Assembly: GCF_026072635.1 (NCBI RefSeq)
Contig: NZ_AP023081.1
Coordinates: 2,626,501 to 2,690,500, forward strand
Source: Pseudomonas solani
Lineage (GTDB): Bacteria; Pseudomonadota; Gammaproteobacteria; Pseudomonadales; Pseudomonadaceae
DNA length: 64,000 bases
Direction of reading: 5' to 3'
Position numbers and translations under genes: made by a program. A model generated the notes under the pieces. That model was given only the letters and a program-made list of their open reading frames with translations, did no database searches and was not told the DNA's origin. Of this stretch, positions 1-8,281 are shown piece after piece; positions within the stretch are counted from its first letter, which is position 1; each line of letters opens with the position of its first letter.

Positions 1-1485
1 GCTGGTGGGGTACAGCATTTCCTGCATGCCCGGGCCGCCTTTCGGGCCTTCGTAGCGAATGATGACGATGTCGCCGGCCTTCACTTCGTCGGCGAGGATG
101 CCCTTCACGGCGCTGTCCTGGCTTTCGAAGATCTTCGCGGTGCCTTCGAACACGTGGATGGATTCGTCCACGCCGGCGGTTTTCACCACGCAGCCGTCCA
201 GGGCGATGTTGCCGTAGAGCACGGCCAGGCCGCCCTCCTGGGAGTAGGCGTGCTCGACGCTGCGGATGCAGCCTTCGGCGCGGTCGTCGTCCAGGGTGTC
301 CCAGCGGGTGCTCTGGCTGAAGGCGACCTGGGTCGGGATGCCGGCCGGGCCTGCCTTGAAGAAGGTGTGCACGGCTTCGTCGTCGGTCTGGGTGATGTCC
401 CACTGGGCGATGGCATCGCTCATGCTCGGGCTGTGCACGGTGGGCACGTCGGTGTGCAGCAGGCCGCCACGGGCCAGCTCGCCGAGGATGCTGAAGATGC
501 CGCCGGCGCGGTGCACGTCTTCCATGTGGTACTTCTGGATGTTCGGCGCCACCTTGCACAGCTGCGGCACCTTGCGCGACAGGCGATCGATGTCGCGCAG
601 GTCGAAGGCGATCTCCGCCTCCTGGGCGGCAGCCAGCAGGTGCAGGATGGTGTTGGTGGAACCGCCCATGGCGATGTCCAGGGTCATGGCGTTCTCGAAC
701 GCCTTGAAGCTGGCGACGTTGCGCGGCAGCACGGACTCGTCGCCTTCGCCGTAGTAGCGCTGGCACAGCTCGACGGCCAGGCGGCCGGCGCGCAGGAACA
801 GCTGCTCGCGGTCCGAGTGGGTGGCCAGGGTGGAGCCGTTGCCCGGCAGGCCGAGGCCCAGGGCTTCGACCAGGCAGTTCATCGAGTTGGCGGTGAACAT
901 GCCGGAGCAGGAACCGCAGGTGGGGCAGGCGCTGCGCTCGTACTCGGCGACTTTCTCGTCGGAGCAGGAGTCGTCGGCGGCCACCACCATGGCGTCCACC
1001 AGGTCCAGGCCGTGGTTGGCCAGCTTGGTCTTGCCGGCTTCCATCGGGCCGCCGGAGACGAACACCACGGGGATGTTCAGGCGCAGGGCGGCCATCAGCA
1101 TGCCGGGGGTGATCTTGTCGCAGTTGCTGATGCAGACGATGGCGTCGGCGCAGTGGGCATTGACCATGTATTCCACAGAGTCGGCGATGATCTCGCGGCT
1201 CGGCAGGGAATAGAGCATGCCGTCGTGGCCCATGGCGATGCCGTCGTCGACCGCGATGGTGTTGAATTCCTTGGCCACGCCACCGTTCTTTTCGATCTCG
1301 CGGGCGACCAGTTGGCCCAGGTCCTTCAGGTGCACGTGGCCGGGCACGAACTGGGTGAAGGAGTTGGCGATGGCGATGATCGGCTTCTTGAAGTCTTCGT
1401 CCTTCATCCCGGTGGCGCGCCAGAGGGCGCGGGCGCCGGCCATGTTGCGGCCGTGGGTGGAGGTCTTCGAGCGGTAATCAGGCAT
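1..1485 (-). CDS. ilvD: Dihydroxy-acid dehydratase, 3' end missing
   Basis: IlvD dehydrates 2,3-dihydroxy acids to 2-keto acids in the last common step of valine and isoleucine synthesis (and pantothenate supply). The 495 codons present start at ATG 1485 with MPDYRSKTSTHGRNMAGAR, the typical IlvD N-terminus. The iron-sulfur ligands are visible: the Cys of ISNCDKITPG and the CPTCGSCSGMFTANSM motif, plus the metal-binding AVDDGIAMGH segment. The family is about 610 residues, so roughly the last 115 lie left of the window. The gene is read leftwards; the next gene upstream on the same strand is an unrelated secreted phosphodiesterase 246 bases away, so ilvD probably has its own promoter in that gap. 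Confidence 0.97.
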   Translation of the reverse strand, partial: MPDYRSKTSTHGRNMAGARALWRATGMKDEDFKKPIIAIANSFTQFVPGHVHLKDLGQLVAREIEKNGGVAKEFNTIAVDDGIAMGHDGMLYSLPSREIIADSVEYMVNAHCADAIVCISNCDKITPGMLMAALRLNIPVVFVSGGPMEAGKTKLANHGLDLVDAMVVAADDSCSDEKVAEYERSACPTCGSCSGMFTANSMNCLVEALGLGLPGNGSTLATHSDREQLFLRAGRLAVELCQRYYGEGDESVLPRNVASFKAFENAMTLDIAMGGSTNTILHLLAAAQEAEIAFDLRDIDRLSRKVPQLCKVAPNIQKYHMEDVHRAGGIFSILGELARGGLLHTDVPTVHSPSMSDAIAQWDITQTDDEAVHTFFKAGPAGIPTQVAFSQSTRWDTLDDDRAEGCIRSVEHAYSQEGGLAVLYGNIALDGCVVKTAGVDESIHVFEGTAKIFESQDSAVKGILADEVKAGDIVIIRYEGPKGGPGMQEMLYPTS

Positions 1486-1730
1486 GTCTTCTGTCCTGCA
1501 GGCTGATCAGGTTATAGGTCGTATCGTGAGCGCGGTGGGTGCCGTTGGCAAACGGATGTGGTCGTTGCGTCCGGGGGTGGCGTGAGGGCATCGCGGGATC
1601 ACCGCGCGCTCGGCCGGGGCTCACTGGCCCGCCTGAGGGTGTGGCAGGGAAGAGGGGATTCTAATCCCAGGTGCGCTCCGGGCGGAAGGCCGGGGGCCGA
1701 GCGGTCGGCGCGCACCTGGGTGACCGGGGG

Positions 1731-3761
1731 TCAGTCGACGCGGAAGTTCAGCTCATCGGCGAAGGGGAAGCCGGCGCCGCTGCCCTTCTCGAAGCGCAGT
1801 TCCACTTCCACCGAGGTGGCGCCGGCCGGCACCGTGCCGTAGAGGTTGCGGGCCAGCGGCTGGCCGTTGCGCTCGGCGGCGGTCAGGGCGGGCGTGGCGA
1901 AGGCGGTGCCCGCTTCGACGAAGCCGGTAAGGCCCGGCCAGGTGGCGCCGTCCACGGGGCGCGGGTAGCCGCTCTCGGCCTTGTCGGTGATCAGGTTGTA
2001 GCGCACGTACTCGCCGCCGTTGAACAGGTAGGCGATGGAGCTGTTGCGCTTGACCGCCGCGTCCAGGCCCAGGGGCCACTGCTGCACGCCGGACCAGGTG
2101 GCGCCGGAGACGTCCAGCGGGTAGTTCTTGTCCGCCTTGTCGCCGGTGGTCAGGTTGTAGCGGATGTACTGGCTGCCCTTGAAGAAGTACAGCTTGGAGC
2201 CGCTGACCTCGAGCACGTCGTCGATGTCGCGGGCGCCGCCGGTGAAGCGTTCCAGGCCCGACCAGTTGCCGGCGATGGGCTTGGGATAGCCGGGGTCGAC
2301 GCGGTCGCTGGCGATGTCGAAGCGCACGTATTGGGTGCCCTTGAAGAAGTACGCCTTGCCGTTGCCGGCGTTGAAGCCGGCGTCGATATCCCGTGCGCCG
2401 CCCTCGAAGCCTTCGAAGCCGATCCAGTTGCCGGCGATGGGCTGTGGATAACCGGCGTCGACCTTGTCGTCGCGGTAGTTGTAGCGGTAGTAGCGATCGC
2501 CGGCGAAGAAGTAGCCGGTGTCGTCGTTCCAGTACACCGAGCTGCGTTTCTCGGCGGTGTGGAAGCGCACCAGCACGCGGGCGTCATGGCTGTTGCCGGC
2601 GCTGGCGCCGAGCAGGGCGTCGAGCTGGAAGGGGCGGCCGGCGGCCTCCGGCGGTAGCTCGATGCGCTGGGTCAGGGAACCCTTGCCCTGGCCGACGAAG
2701 AGCTGGCCCTGGCCGGCGGGCAGTTCGCTGCGGGCGCCGTAGCGCGTCACCGTCTGCAGGCCGCCCTTGGTCCAGCCGGCGATGTCCGGGTCGTAGGCCA
2801 GGTCGGTGTGGGCCGCACCGTACTCGGCGCCTGGGTTGGCCAGCAGGTTCTGGCCGAAGGCGAAGGTGCGCGCCACGGGGTGCAGGCGCGAGCGGCCGTC
2901 CAGGGCCAGGCCCTGGGTGGAGACGCCCAGGTGCTCGAACAGGGTGGGCACCACGTCCACCTGGCGTAGCGGGGTGGCCAGGCGGTTGCGGCCGAGGGCG
3001 GGAATGCCGGCGCCGCTGAGCACCACCGCCACCTTGCGGTGTTCGGGGCGGTTGGCGCCGTGGCCGGTGCTGCTGCCGCCGTGGTCGGTGCTGACCACGA
3101 TCAGCCAGTTCTCCTGGGCGTAGGTGGGGCGCGACTTGATCGCCTGCAGCAGGCGGCCGAGGGCGGCGTCGGCCTGGCCCATGGCCTGGACGTATTGCGG
3201 GGTGTCGGAGTGGAAGCCGTGGCTGTGGCCGGCTTCGTCGACGCCGTAGTAGTAGGCGCTGAGCACGTCGAGGTCGGCGCGGTTGCGCAGCCAGTCCTCG
3301 GCCTGGGCGATCAGCACCGGGTCATTGGCTTCGGGGCCGTCGAACTTGAGGTCGGCCTGGGGCTTCATCTGCGCGTAGAGCGGCGACCAGTTGTAGGCAT
3401 AGGCGGTCACCAGCTGGGGCTTGCGCTGTTCCAGCAGGGTGAGGAAGTGCGGGTACTGGGCGTAGTTCTGCCCGGTGAAGTTGTTGTCGCGCACGCCGTG
3501 CTTGTCGCGCTCGACGCCCATGAACAGGGTCGACCAGCCTGGGCCGCTCATGGAGGTGTCCGGCGACCAGCCACCGTCGGTGTAGACGCCGCTGGCGATC
3601 AGTTGCTCGAGGTTGACCATGTTGCCGGCGGGAATGGCATCGGCCTTGAAGCCGTCGATACCGAAGAACAGCACCTTGTTGGTGCCGGCCTGGGCCTGCA
3701 AGGCGAGCAGCGAGGCGGTAGCGAGGGCCAGCAGGCGCCCCGCGCGTTTCATCGTTGTCAT
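1731..3761 (-). CDS. Secreted type I phosphodiesterase with hemopexin-like repeats
   Basis: 676 residues. Residues 1-25 form a signal peptide (cleavage after AQA), so the protein is exported. Residues 28-295 resemble the type I phosphodiesterase/nucleotide pyrophosphatase (alkaline phosphatase superfamily) fold: GIDGF (D36), DTSMSGPGWS with the likely T69/S70 nucleophile region, VDEAGHSHG (D175, H179), STDHGG (D226, H227) and H234 are the expected metal ligands. Residues 407-615 contain four hemopexin-type repeats with the recurring pattern AYFFKGTQYVRF, GYPKPI, W.G. Residues 303-406 and 617-676 read as two halves of one beta-sandwich (NLLANPGAE at the start, FADELNFRV at the end). AAGGA stands seven bases before ATG 3761. 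The substrate is unknown; a phosphodiester or phosphonate is likely. Not part of the P. aeruginosa gene order as I recall it. Confidence 0.75.
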   Translation of the reverse strand: MTTMKRAGRLLALATASLLALQAQAGTNKVLFFGIDGFKADAIPAGNMVNLEQLIASGVYTDGGWSPDTSMSGPGWSTLFMGVERDKHGVRDNNFTGQNYAQYPHFLTLLEQRKPQLVTAYAYNWSPLYAQMKPQADLKFDGPEANDPVLIAQAEDWLRNRADLDVLSAYYYGVDEAGHSHGFHSDTPQYVQAMGQADAALGRLLQAIKSRPTYAQENWLIVVSTDHGGSSTGHGANRPEHRKVAVVLSGAGIPALGRNRLATPLRQVDVVPTLFEHLGVSTQGLALDGRSRLHPVARTFAFGQNLLANPGAEYGAAHTDLAYDPDIAGWTKGGLQTVTRYGARSELPAGQGQLFVGQGKGSLTQRIELPPEAAGRPFQLDALLGASAGNSHDARVLVRFHTAEKRSSVYWNDDTGYFFAGDRYYRYNYRDDKVDAGYPQPIAGNWIGFEGFEGGARDIDAGFNAGNGKAYFFKGTQYVRFDIASDRVDPGYPKPIAGNWSGLERFTGGARDIDDVLEVSGSKLYFFKGSQYIRYNLTTGDKADKNYPLDVSGATWSGVQQWPLGLDAAVKRNSSIAYLFNGGEYVRYNLITDKAESGYPRPVDGATWPGLTGFVEAGTAFATPALTAAERNGQPLARNLYGTVPAGATSVEVELRFEKGSGAGFPFADELNFRVD

Positions 3762-3951
3762 GACGCATCCTTGATTGTTGTGGTTGCTGCGATGCGATGC
3801 AGACGGCTGGCTTGCCTCGCGGTGGTCTATACCAGCGTGGCCGGATTGCGGGGGAATGACAGCGGGGCGGGAGGGGATGAAGTTTTGGTGAAGGGTTTGC
3901 GGCAGGCGGATGACGGCGCCCCGACGCTGCGGCCGAGGCGCCGTCGGACCC

Positions 3952-5148
3952 TCAGCTGTTGGGCAGCAGGCGGCAGGTGATGCTCTTGATGTAGCGGGTT
4001 TCCGGGATCGCCGGGTGCACCGGGTGGTCCGGGCCCTGGCCGCCGCGTTCCAGCAGCTGGATGTTGCGGTCCAGGTGGCGGGCGCTGCCGAGCAGGATGT
4101 TCTGCAGGTCGTCCTCGGGCAGGTGCATGGAGCAGGAGGCGCTGACCAGGATGCCGTCCTTGTTGAGCAGGCGCATGGCCTGTTCGTTGAGGCGGCGGTA
4201 GGCGGCTTCGCCGTTCTTCAGGTCCTTCTTGCGCTTGATGAAGGCGGGCGGGTCGGCCACCACCACGTCGAAGCGCTCCTCGGAGGCTTTCAGTTCCTTG
4301 AGGGCTTCGAAGACGTCGCCTTCGACGCAGGTGACCTGTTCGGCCACGCCGTTGAGGGTGGCGTTGCGCTCGACGCCGTCGAGGGCGAAGCCGCTGGCAT
4401 CGACGCAGAACACTTCACTGGCGCCGAAGGCCGCGGCCTGCACGCCCCAGCCGCCGATGTAGCTGAACAGGTCGAGCACGCGCTTGCCCTTGACGTAGGG
4501 CGCCAGGCGCGCGCGGTTCATGCGGTGGTCGTAGAACCAGCCGGTCTTCTGGCCTTCCAGTACCGGGGCTTCGAACTTCACGCCGTTCTCTTCCAGGGCG
4601 ACCCACTCGGGCACCACGCCGAAGGCGGTGTCCACGTAGCGCTCCAGGCCTTCGGCGTCACGGGCGGCGGAGTCGTTCTTCCACAGCACGCCACGGGGCT
4701 TGAGCACCTGCACCAGGGCTTCGAGCACGGCATCCTTGTTGCGCTCCATGGCGGCGGAGGCCAGTTGCACCACGATATGGTCGCCGAAACGGTCCACCAC
4801 CAGGCCCGGAAGCAGGTCGGAGTCGCCGTAGACCAGGCGGTAGTAGGGCTTGTCGAACAGGCGCTCGCGCAGGCTCAGGGCCACGTTGATGCGGTGCACC
4901 AGCAGCGACTTGTCGAGGCTGTGCTTGACGTCGCGGGACACCAGGCGCGCGCAGATGAGGTTGTTCGGGCTCAGCGCGACCACGCCCAGGGCCTTGCCGC
5001 CAGCGGCTTCGAGGATGGCCTGGTCGCCGGGCTGGAAGGCGTTCAGCGGAGTGGCGACCACGTCGATCTCGTTGCTGTAGACCCACAGGTGGCCGGCGCG
5101 CAGGCGTCGATCGGCGTTGGCTTTGAGGCGCAGGCTGGGCAGGGACAT
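3952..5148 (-). CDS. rlmI: 23S rRNA m5C1962 methyltransferase RlmI
   Basis: 398 residues. RlmI uses S-adenosylmethionine to methylate C5 of cytosine 1962 in 23S rRNA. A PUA RNA-binding domain fills roughly residues 1-75 (AGHLWVYSNEI). The Rossmann methyltransferase follows: VLDLFSYIGGWGVQAA binds SAM, VVADPPAFIKRKKDLK is motif IV, and SASCSMHL carries the Cys expected of m5C enzymes. Length matches the family. ATG 5148 follows GGAGAG, and a TATAAT-like -10 lies just upstream. It stands alone, with the phosphodiesterase 190 bases downstream. Confidence 0.92.
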   Translation of the reverse strand: MSLPSLRLKANADRRLRAGHLWVYSNEIDVVATPLNAFQPGDQAILEAAGGKALGVVALSPNNLICARLVSRDVKHSLDKSLLVHRINVALSLRERLFDKPYYRLVYGDSDLLPGLVVDRFGDHIVVQLASAAMERNKDAVLEALVQVLKPRGVLWKNDSAARDAEGLERYVDTAFGVVPEWVALEENGVKFEAPVLEGQKTGWFYDHRMNRARLAPYVKGKRVLDLFSYIGGWGVQAAAFGASEVFCVDASGFALDGVERNATLNGVAEQVTCVEGDVFEALKELKASEERFDVVVADPPAFIKRKKDLKNGEAAYRRLNEQAMRLLNKDGILVSASCSMHLPEDDLQNILLGSARHLDRNIQLLERGGQGPDHPVHPAIPETRYIKSITCRLLPNS

Positions 5149-5175
5149 GGGTCGCTCTCCGGAAAAAAGAGCGGG

Positions 5176-5181
5176 ATTATA
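5176..5181 (-). promoter_or_regulatory. Candidate -10 element for rlmI
   Basis: The minus strand reads TATAAT here, 27 bases before the rlmI start codon. No good -35 lies 16-18 bases upstream; a GC-rich hairpin (5190-5217, nine-base arms) occupies that place. The call rests on the perfect -10 alone. Confidence 0.4.
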
Positions 5182-5393
5182 ACCGAAGGCGCCCGCCGAA
5201 CCTGCTACCGGCGGGCGTTCTCCGCACCACCCGCGAGTGCTTTTCCCGGTGCTGGCACAGCAGTGCCGACGCAGTCGCGAATCGGTCGCTTTCCGAGCCG
5301 ACCGTTAGGCGAAAGTTCAGCTAAAACGCTGGCCAGTTCGCCGCTGCCTGGGGTTAGACTGTCAGCCTTATTTTCCGTCCCAGTTTCGCTGTC

Positions 5394-6260
5394 ATGGCCC
5401 AAGAACTCTCTGCTGAACAGATCCGTCATTTCCTCCAGGGCATCAGCGTGCCGCCCCAGCCGCAGATCATGGTCGACCTGCAGATGGAGCAGGTCATGCC
5501 CAGCCCTGACCTGCGCACCATCGCCAAGCTCATCAGCCAGGACCCGGGCCTGTCGGGCGCGCTGCTGAAGATCGTCAACTCGCCGTTCTACGGGCTGACC
5601 AACCGCATCGCCTCGATCCAGCAGGCGGTCAACCTGCTGGGCTGCAACACGGTGATCAACCTGATCAACGCGCAGTCGATCAAGGGCGAGATGACCGACG
5701 AGACCATCGTCACCCTGAACCGCTTCTGGGACACCGCCCAGGACGTGGCCATGACCTGCCTGACCCTGGCCAAGCGCATCGGCCACCAGCAGGCCGACGA
5801 GGCCTATGCACTGGGGTTGTTCCACAACTGCGGCATCCCGCTGATGCTCAAGCGCTTCCCCGACTACATGACGGTGCTGGAGGAGGCCTATGCCAGCGCC
5901 AGCGTCGAGCGCCGCATCGTCGACACCGAGAACCGCCTGCTCAACACCAACCATGCGGTGGTGGGCTACTTCACCGCGCGCTCCTGGCGCCTGCCGGAGC
6001 ACCTCTGCGAGGCCATCGCCAACCACCACAACGCGCTGTCGATCTTCAGCGACGACTCCGGCCGCGATGCGCCGTTGAAGACGCTGCTGGCGATCCTGAA
6101 GATGGCCGAGCACGTCTGCGCCTCGCACCTGGTGCTGGGCAACCAGGCCGACGACCACGAGTGGAACAGCATCCGCGCGCTGGTGCTCGACTATGTCGGT
6201 CTGTCGGAGTACGACTTCGAGAACCTCAAGGAAAGCATCCGCGAACTGGGCGCCCACTGA
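5394..6260 (+). CDS. HDOD domain signalling protein
   Basis: 288 residues, essentially a single HDOD domain (residues about 20-215), the non-catalytic relative of HD phosphohydrolases that is common in signalling and stress proteins of gammaproteobacteria. Typical signatures are SQDPGLSGALLKIVNSPFYG, SIQQAVNLLG, the HNCGIPLMLKRFPDY segment and the NHHN motif near residue 206. It has no attached receiver, GGDEF or EAL domain, so any partner must be encoded elsewhere. ATG 5394 is the first start codon of the frame. It lies 30 bases upstream of mutM on the same strand and may be co-transcribed with it. The function is not established. Confidence 0.82.
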   Translation: MAQELSAEQIRHFLQGISVPPQPQIMVDLQMEQVMPSPDLRTIAKLISQDPGLSGALLKIVNSPFYGLTNRIASIQQAVNLLGCNTVINLINAQSIKGEMTDETIVTLNRFWDTAQDVAMTCLTLAKRIGHQQADEAYALGLFHNCGIPLMLKRFPDYMTVLEEAYASASVERRIVDTENRLLNTNHAVVGYFTARSWRLPEHLCEAIANHHNALSIFSDDSGRDAPLKTLLAILKMAEHVCASHLVLGNQADDHEWNSIRALVLDYVGLSEYDFENLKESIRELGAH

Positions 6261-6290
6261 TCGCCCGCAGCGCTTCACGCCGAGACACCC

Positions 6291-7103
6291 ATGCCTGAAT
6301 TACCTGAAGTTGAAACCACGCGGCGGGGCATCGCGCCCTACCTCGAAGGCCAGCGCGTGAGCCGTGTGGTGGTGCGTGAGCGCCGCCTGCGCTGGCCCAT
6401 CCCCGAAGACCTCGACGTGCGCCTCTCCGGCCAGCGTTTCGTGGTCGTCGAACGCCGCGCCAAGTACCTGCTGCTGCAGGCCGAGGCGGGCACGCTGATC
6501 AGCCACCTGGGGATGTCCGGCAACCTGCGCCTGGTGGAAACGGGTACGGCGGCGGCCAAGCACGAGCATGTGGATATCGAGCTGGAGTCGGGCCTTTCGC
6601 TGCGCTACACCGACCCGCGCCGCTTCGGTGCCATGCTCTGGAGCCAGGACCCGCACAACCATGAATTGCTGCGCAACCTGGGCCCCGAGCCGCTGACCGG
6701 GCTGTTCGATGGCGAGCGCCTGTACCAGCTGTCCCGTGGGCGCAGCATGGCGGTGAAGCCCTTCATCATGGATAACGCCGTGGTGGTGGGCGTGGGCAAC
6801 ATCTACGCCACCGAGGCGCTGTTCGCTGCCGGCATCGACCCGCGCCGCGAGGCGGGCACGGTGTCGCGGGCGCGCTACCTGAAGCTCGCCGAGGAGATCA
6901 AGCGCATCCTCGCCCACGCCATCGAGCGTGGCGGCACCACCCTGCGCGACTTCGTCGGCGGCGACGGCCAGCCGGGCTACTTCCAGCAGGAGCTGTTCGC
7001 CTATGGGCGCGGCGGCGAGTTCTGCAAGACCTGTGGCTCCACCCTGCGCGAGGTGAAGCTGGGGCAGCGGGCCAGCGTCTACTGCCCGCGCTGCCAGCGC
7101 TAG
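6291..7103 (+). CDS. mutM: Formamidopyrimidine-DNA glycosylase MutM
   Basis: 270 residues, the usual length. MutM (Fpg) excises 8-oxoguanine and formamidopyrimidines and nicks the abasic site. Pro2 and Glu3 of PELPEVET are the catalytic residues exposed after removal of Met. GMSGNLRL, the helix-two-turn-helix region with VVVGVGNIYATEALF, and the C-terminal zinc finger CKTCGSTLREVKLGQRASVY followed by CPRCQR are all present. ATG 6291 is fixed by the required Pro2. Confidence 0.97.
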   Translation: MPELPEVETTRRGIAPYLEGQRVSRVVVRERRLRWPIPEDLDVRLSGQRFVVVERRAKYLLLQAEAGTLISHLGMSGNLRLVETGTAAAKHEHVDIELESGLSLRYTDPRRFGAMLWSQDPHNHELLRNLGPEPLTGLFDGERLYQLSRGRSMAVKPFIMDNAVVVGVGNIYATEALFAAGIDPRREAGTVSRARYLKLAEEIKRILAHAIERGGTTLRDFVGGDGQPGYFQQELFAYGRGGEFCKTCGSTLREVKLGQRASVYCPRCQR

Positions 7104-7174
7104 GCCGGCGAGGCCCTGTCGGCCTGCGGTCGCGAACGTCGAGAAATGCCGAGAACAATAAGAAGAGGTGAAGG

Positions 7175-7753
7175 ATGTCCGGCAACTACCTGCCCCGCAA
7201 CGCGGTTGCGGAGGCGATCGGCCATGGGGTCTTCCGGCTCATGGGCTGGCGCATCGAGGGGCAGCTGCCGCCCCTCGACAAGTTCGTGGTGGTCGGCGCC
7301 CACCACACCTCCAACTGGGATTTCGTGCTGTTCATCGCTGCCAAGTTCATCCTCCGCCTGAATGCCCGCTGGTTCGGCAAGCACAGCATCTTCCGCTGGC
7401 CCTTCGCCGGGCTGATGCGGCGCTGGGGCGGCATTCCCATCCAGCGCCACCTCACGCTCAACCAGGTGGAGCAGGCCGTGCAGGCCTTCGCCGAGAACCG
7501 TGAATTCATCCTGGTGCTGTCGCCGGAGGGCACGCGCAAGCGGGTGGAGCGCTGGAAGATGGGCTTCTATCACATCGCCCGGGGCGCGGGCGTTCCGGTG
7601 GTGCCGGCGGCGCTGGATTACCGCAATCGGCGCATCGTCATCGGCGAGCCGTTCCACACCACCGGCGATGCCGAGGCCGACCTGCGCCGGCTGCTGGCGT
7701 TCTACCTGCCGTACGAGCCGAAAAAACCCGACTACGCTTTTAACGGCGATTGA
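7175..7753 (+). CDS. PlsC-type lysophospholipid acyltransferase family protein
   Basis: 192 residues. The HX4D acyltransferase motif is clear (H44 to D49 in HHTSNWDF), and the glycerophosphate-binding block appears as SPEGTRKRVERW. The protein is shorter than PlsC (about 245) and lacks an obvious N-terminal membrane helix, matching small 1-acyl-glycerol-3-phosphate acyltransferase-like proteins of pseudomonads. It probably transfers a fatty acyl chain to a lysolipid or related alcohol at the inner membrane; the acceptor cannot be told. ATG 7175 is preceded by AGAGGTGAAGG. It follows mutM by 71 bases. Confidence 0.8.
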   Translation: MSGNYLPRNAVAEAIGHGVFRLMGWRIEGQLPPLDKFVVVGAHHTSNWDFVLFIAAKFILRLNARWFGKHSIFRWPFAGLMRRWGGIPIQRHLTLNQVEQAVQAFAENREFILVLSPEGTRKRVERWKMGFYHIARGAGVPVVPAALDYRNRRIVIGEPFHTTGDAEADLRRLLAFYLPYEPKKPDYAFNGD

Positions 7754-7764
7754 AGGCCGTCACG

Positions 7765-7792
7765 CTGAAAAGCGCACGAGCACTGTTATAGT
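7765..7792 (+). promoter_or_regulatory. Candidate sigma-70 promoter for the small exported protein
   Basis: A -10 element TATAGT (7787-7792) lies 16 bases after CTGAAA (7765-7770, weak -35). It is 38 bases upstream of ATG 7831 in the gap after the acyltransferase gene. The -10 is good and the -35 poor. Confidence 0.4.
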
Positions 7793-7830
7793 TAGCCGCA
7801 TTACTCCTCTAATAGCCGAAGGATTGCATC

Positions 7831-8169
7831 ATGAACCTGTTCCGCACTTCCGCTGCTGTCTTGGCGCTGACCTCTGGCCTCATGGCGCTGCCGACGCAGG
7901 CTGAGGTTGTGCAGCAGAACACCAGTGGCGACCCGATGTACACCGCCGATGCGCCGCCTGCGTACTCCATGGTCGGCGACCTGCTGATCGCCCGCCCGCT
8001 GCTGATCGGCGCCACCGTCGTCGGTGCCGGCCTGTTCGTGGTGAGCCTGCCCTTCAGCGCCCTGGGCGGCAATGTCGGCGCCGCCGGCAAGGCCCTGGTG
8101 GTCGATCCGGGCAAAGAAGCCTTCGTGCGTTGCCTGGGCTGCACCACCAGCGGTTACCAGAAAGACTGA
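7831..8169 (+). CDS. Small exported hypothetical protein
   Basis: 112 residues. It starts with a signal peptide (about residues 1-24, LMALPTQA then EVV), has a hydrophobic glycine-rich stretch around residues 50-85 (LLIGATVVGAGLFVVSLPFSALGG), and ends with a CLGC pair near residue 104. A homologue sits at the same place in P. aeruginosa as I recall it, with no assigned function. It is likely anchored in or spanning the inner membrane. A strong hairpin terminator follows 28 bases after the stop, so it is probably a one-gene unit. Confidence 0.75.
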   Translation: MNLFRTSAAVLALTSGLMALPTQAEVVQQNTSGDPMYTADAPPAYSMVGDLLIARPLLIGATVVGAGLFVVSLPFSALGGNVGAAGKALVVDPGKEAFVRCLGCTTSGYQKD

Positions 8170-8197
8170 TCGCGCTATTCTCGGCTCCTCGAGCCGG

Positions 8198-8235
8198 AAA
8201 CGGCCCCTTGCCCAGTGATGAGCAAGGGGCCGTTT
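8198..8235 (+). terminator. Strong rho-independent-type hairpin
   Basis: Perfect 14-base arms AAACGGCCCCTTGC (8198-8211) and GCAAGGGGCCGTTT (8222-8235) flank a 10-base loop. The right arm ends in TTT. It should stop transcripts from the small exported protein gene and separates it from the cotransporter gene, whose start codon is 46 bases further on. Confidence 0.85.
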
Positions 8236-8281
8236 GCATTTGGGGCGCCCTTTTTGGTGCCCGCCAGGGAAGGGGGATGAC

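Noticed and set aside
1486..1730. Possible RNA gene in the gap between ilvD and the phosphodiesterase gene
   Set aside because: Only a weak hairpin (GGGATT/AATCCC) is visible, with no tRNA-like or terminator structure.
5190..5217. Nine-base GC-rich hairpin upstream of rlmI considered as a terminator
   Set aside because: No T tract follows on either strand, and both flanking genes point away from it, so there is no transcript to end there.
3910..5568. Long plus-strand frame antisense to rlmI
   Set aside because: Shadow of rlmI, with no recognisable domain and no ribosome site.
8234..8281. TTG 8234 as the cotransporter start
   Set aside because: It falls in the right arm of a strong terminator and lacks a ribosome site, while GTG 8282 has AGGGGGA at good spacing.
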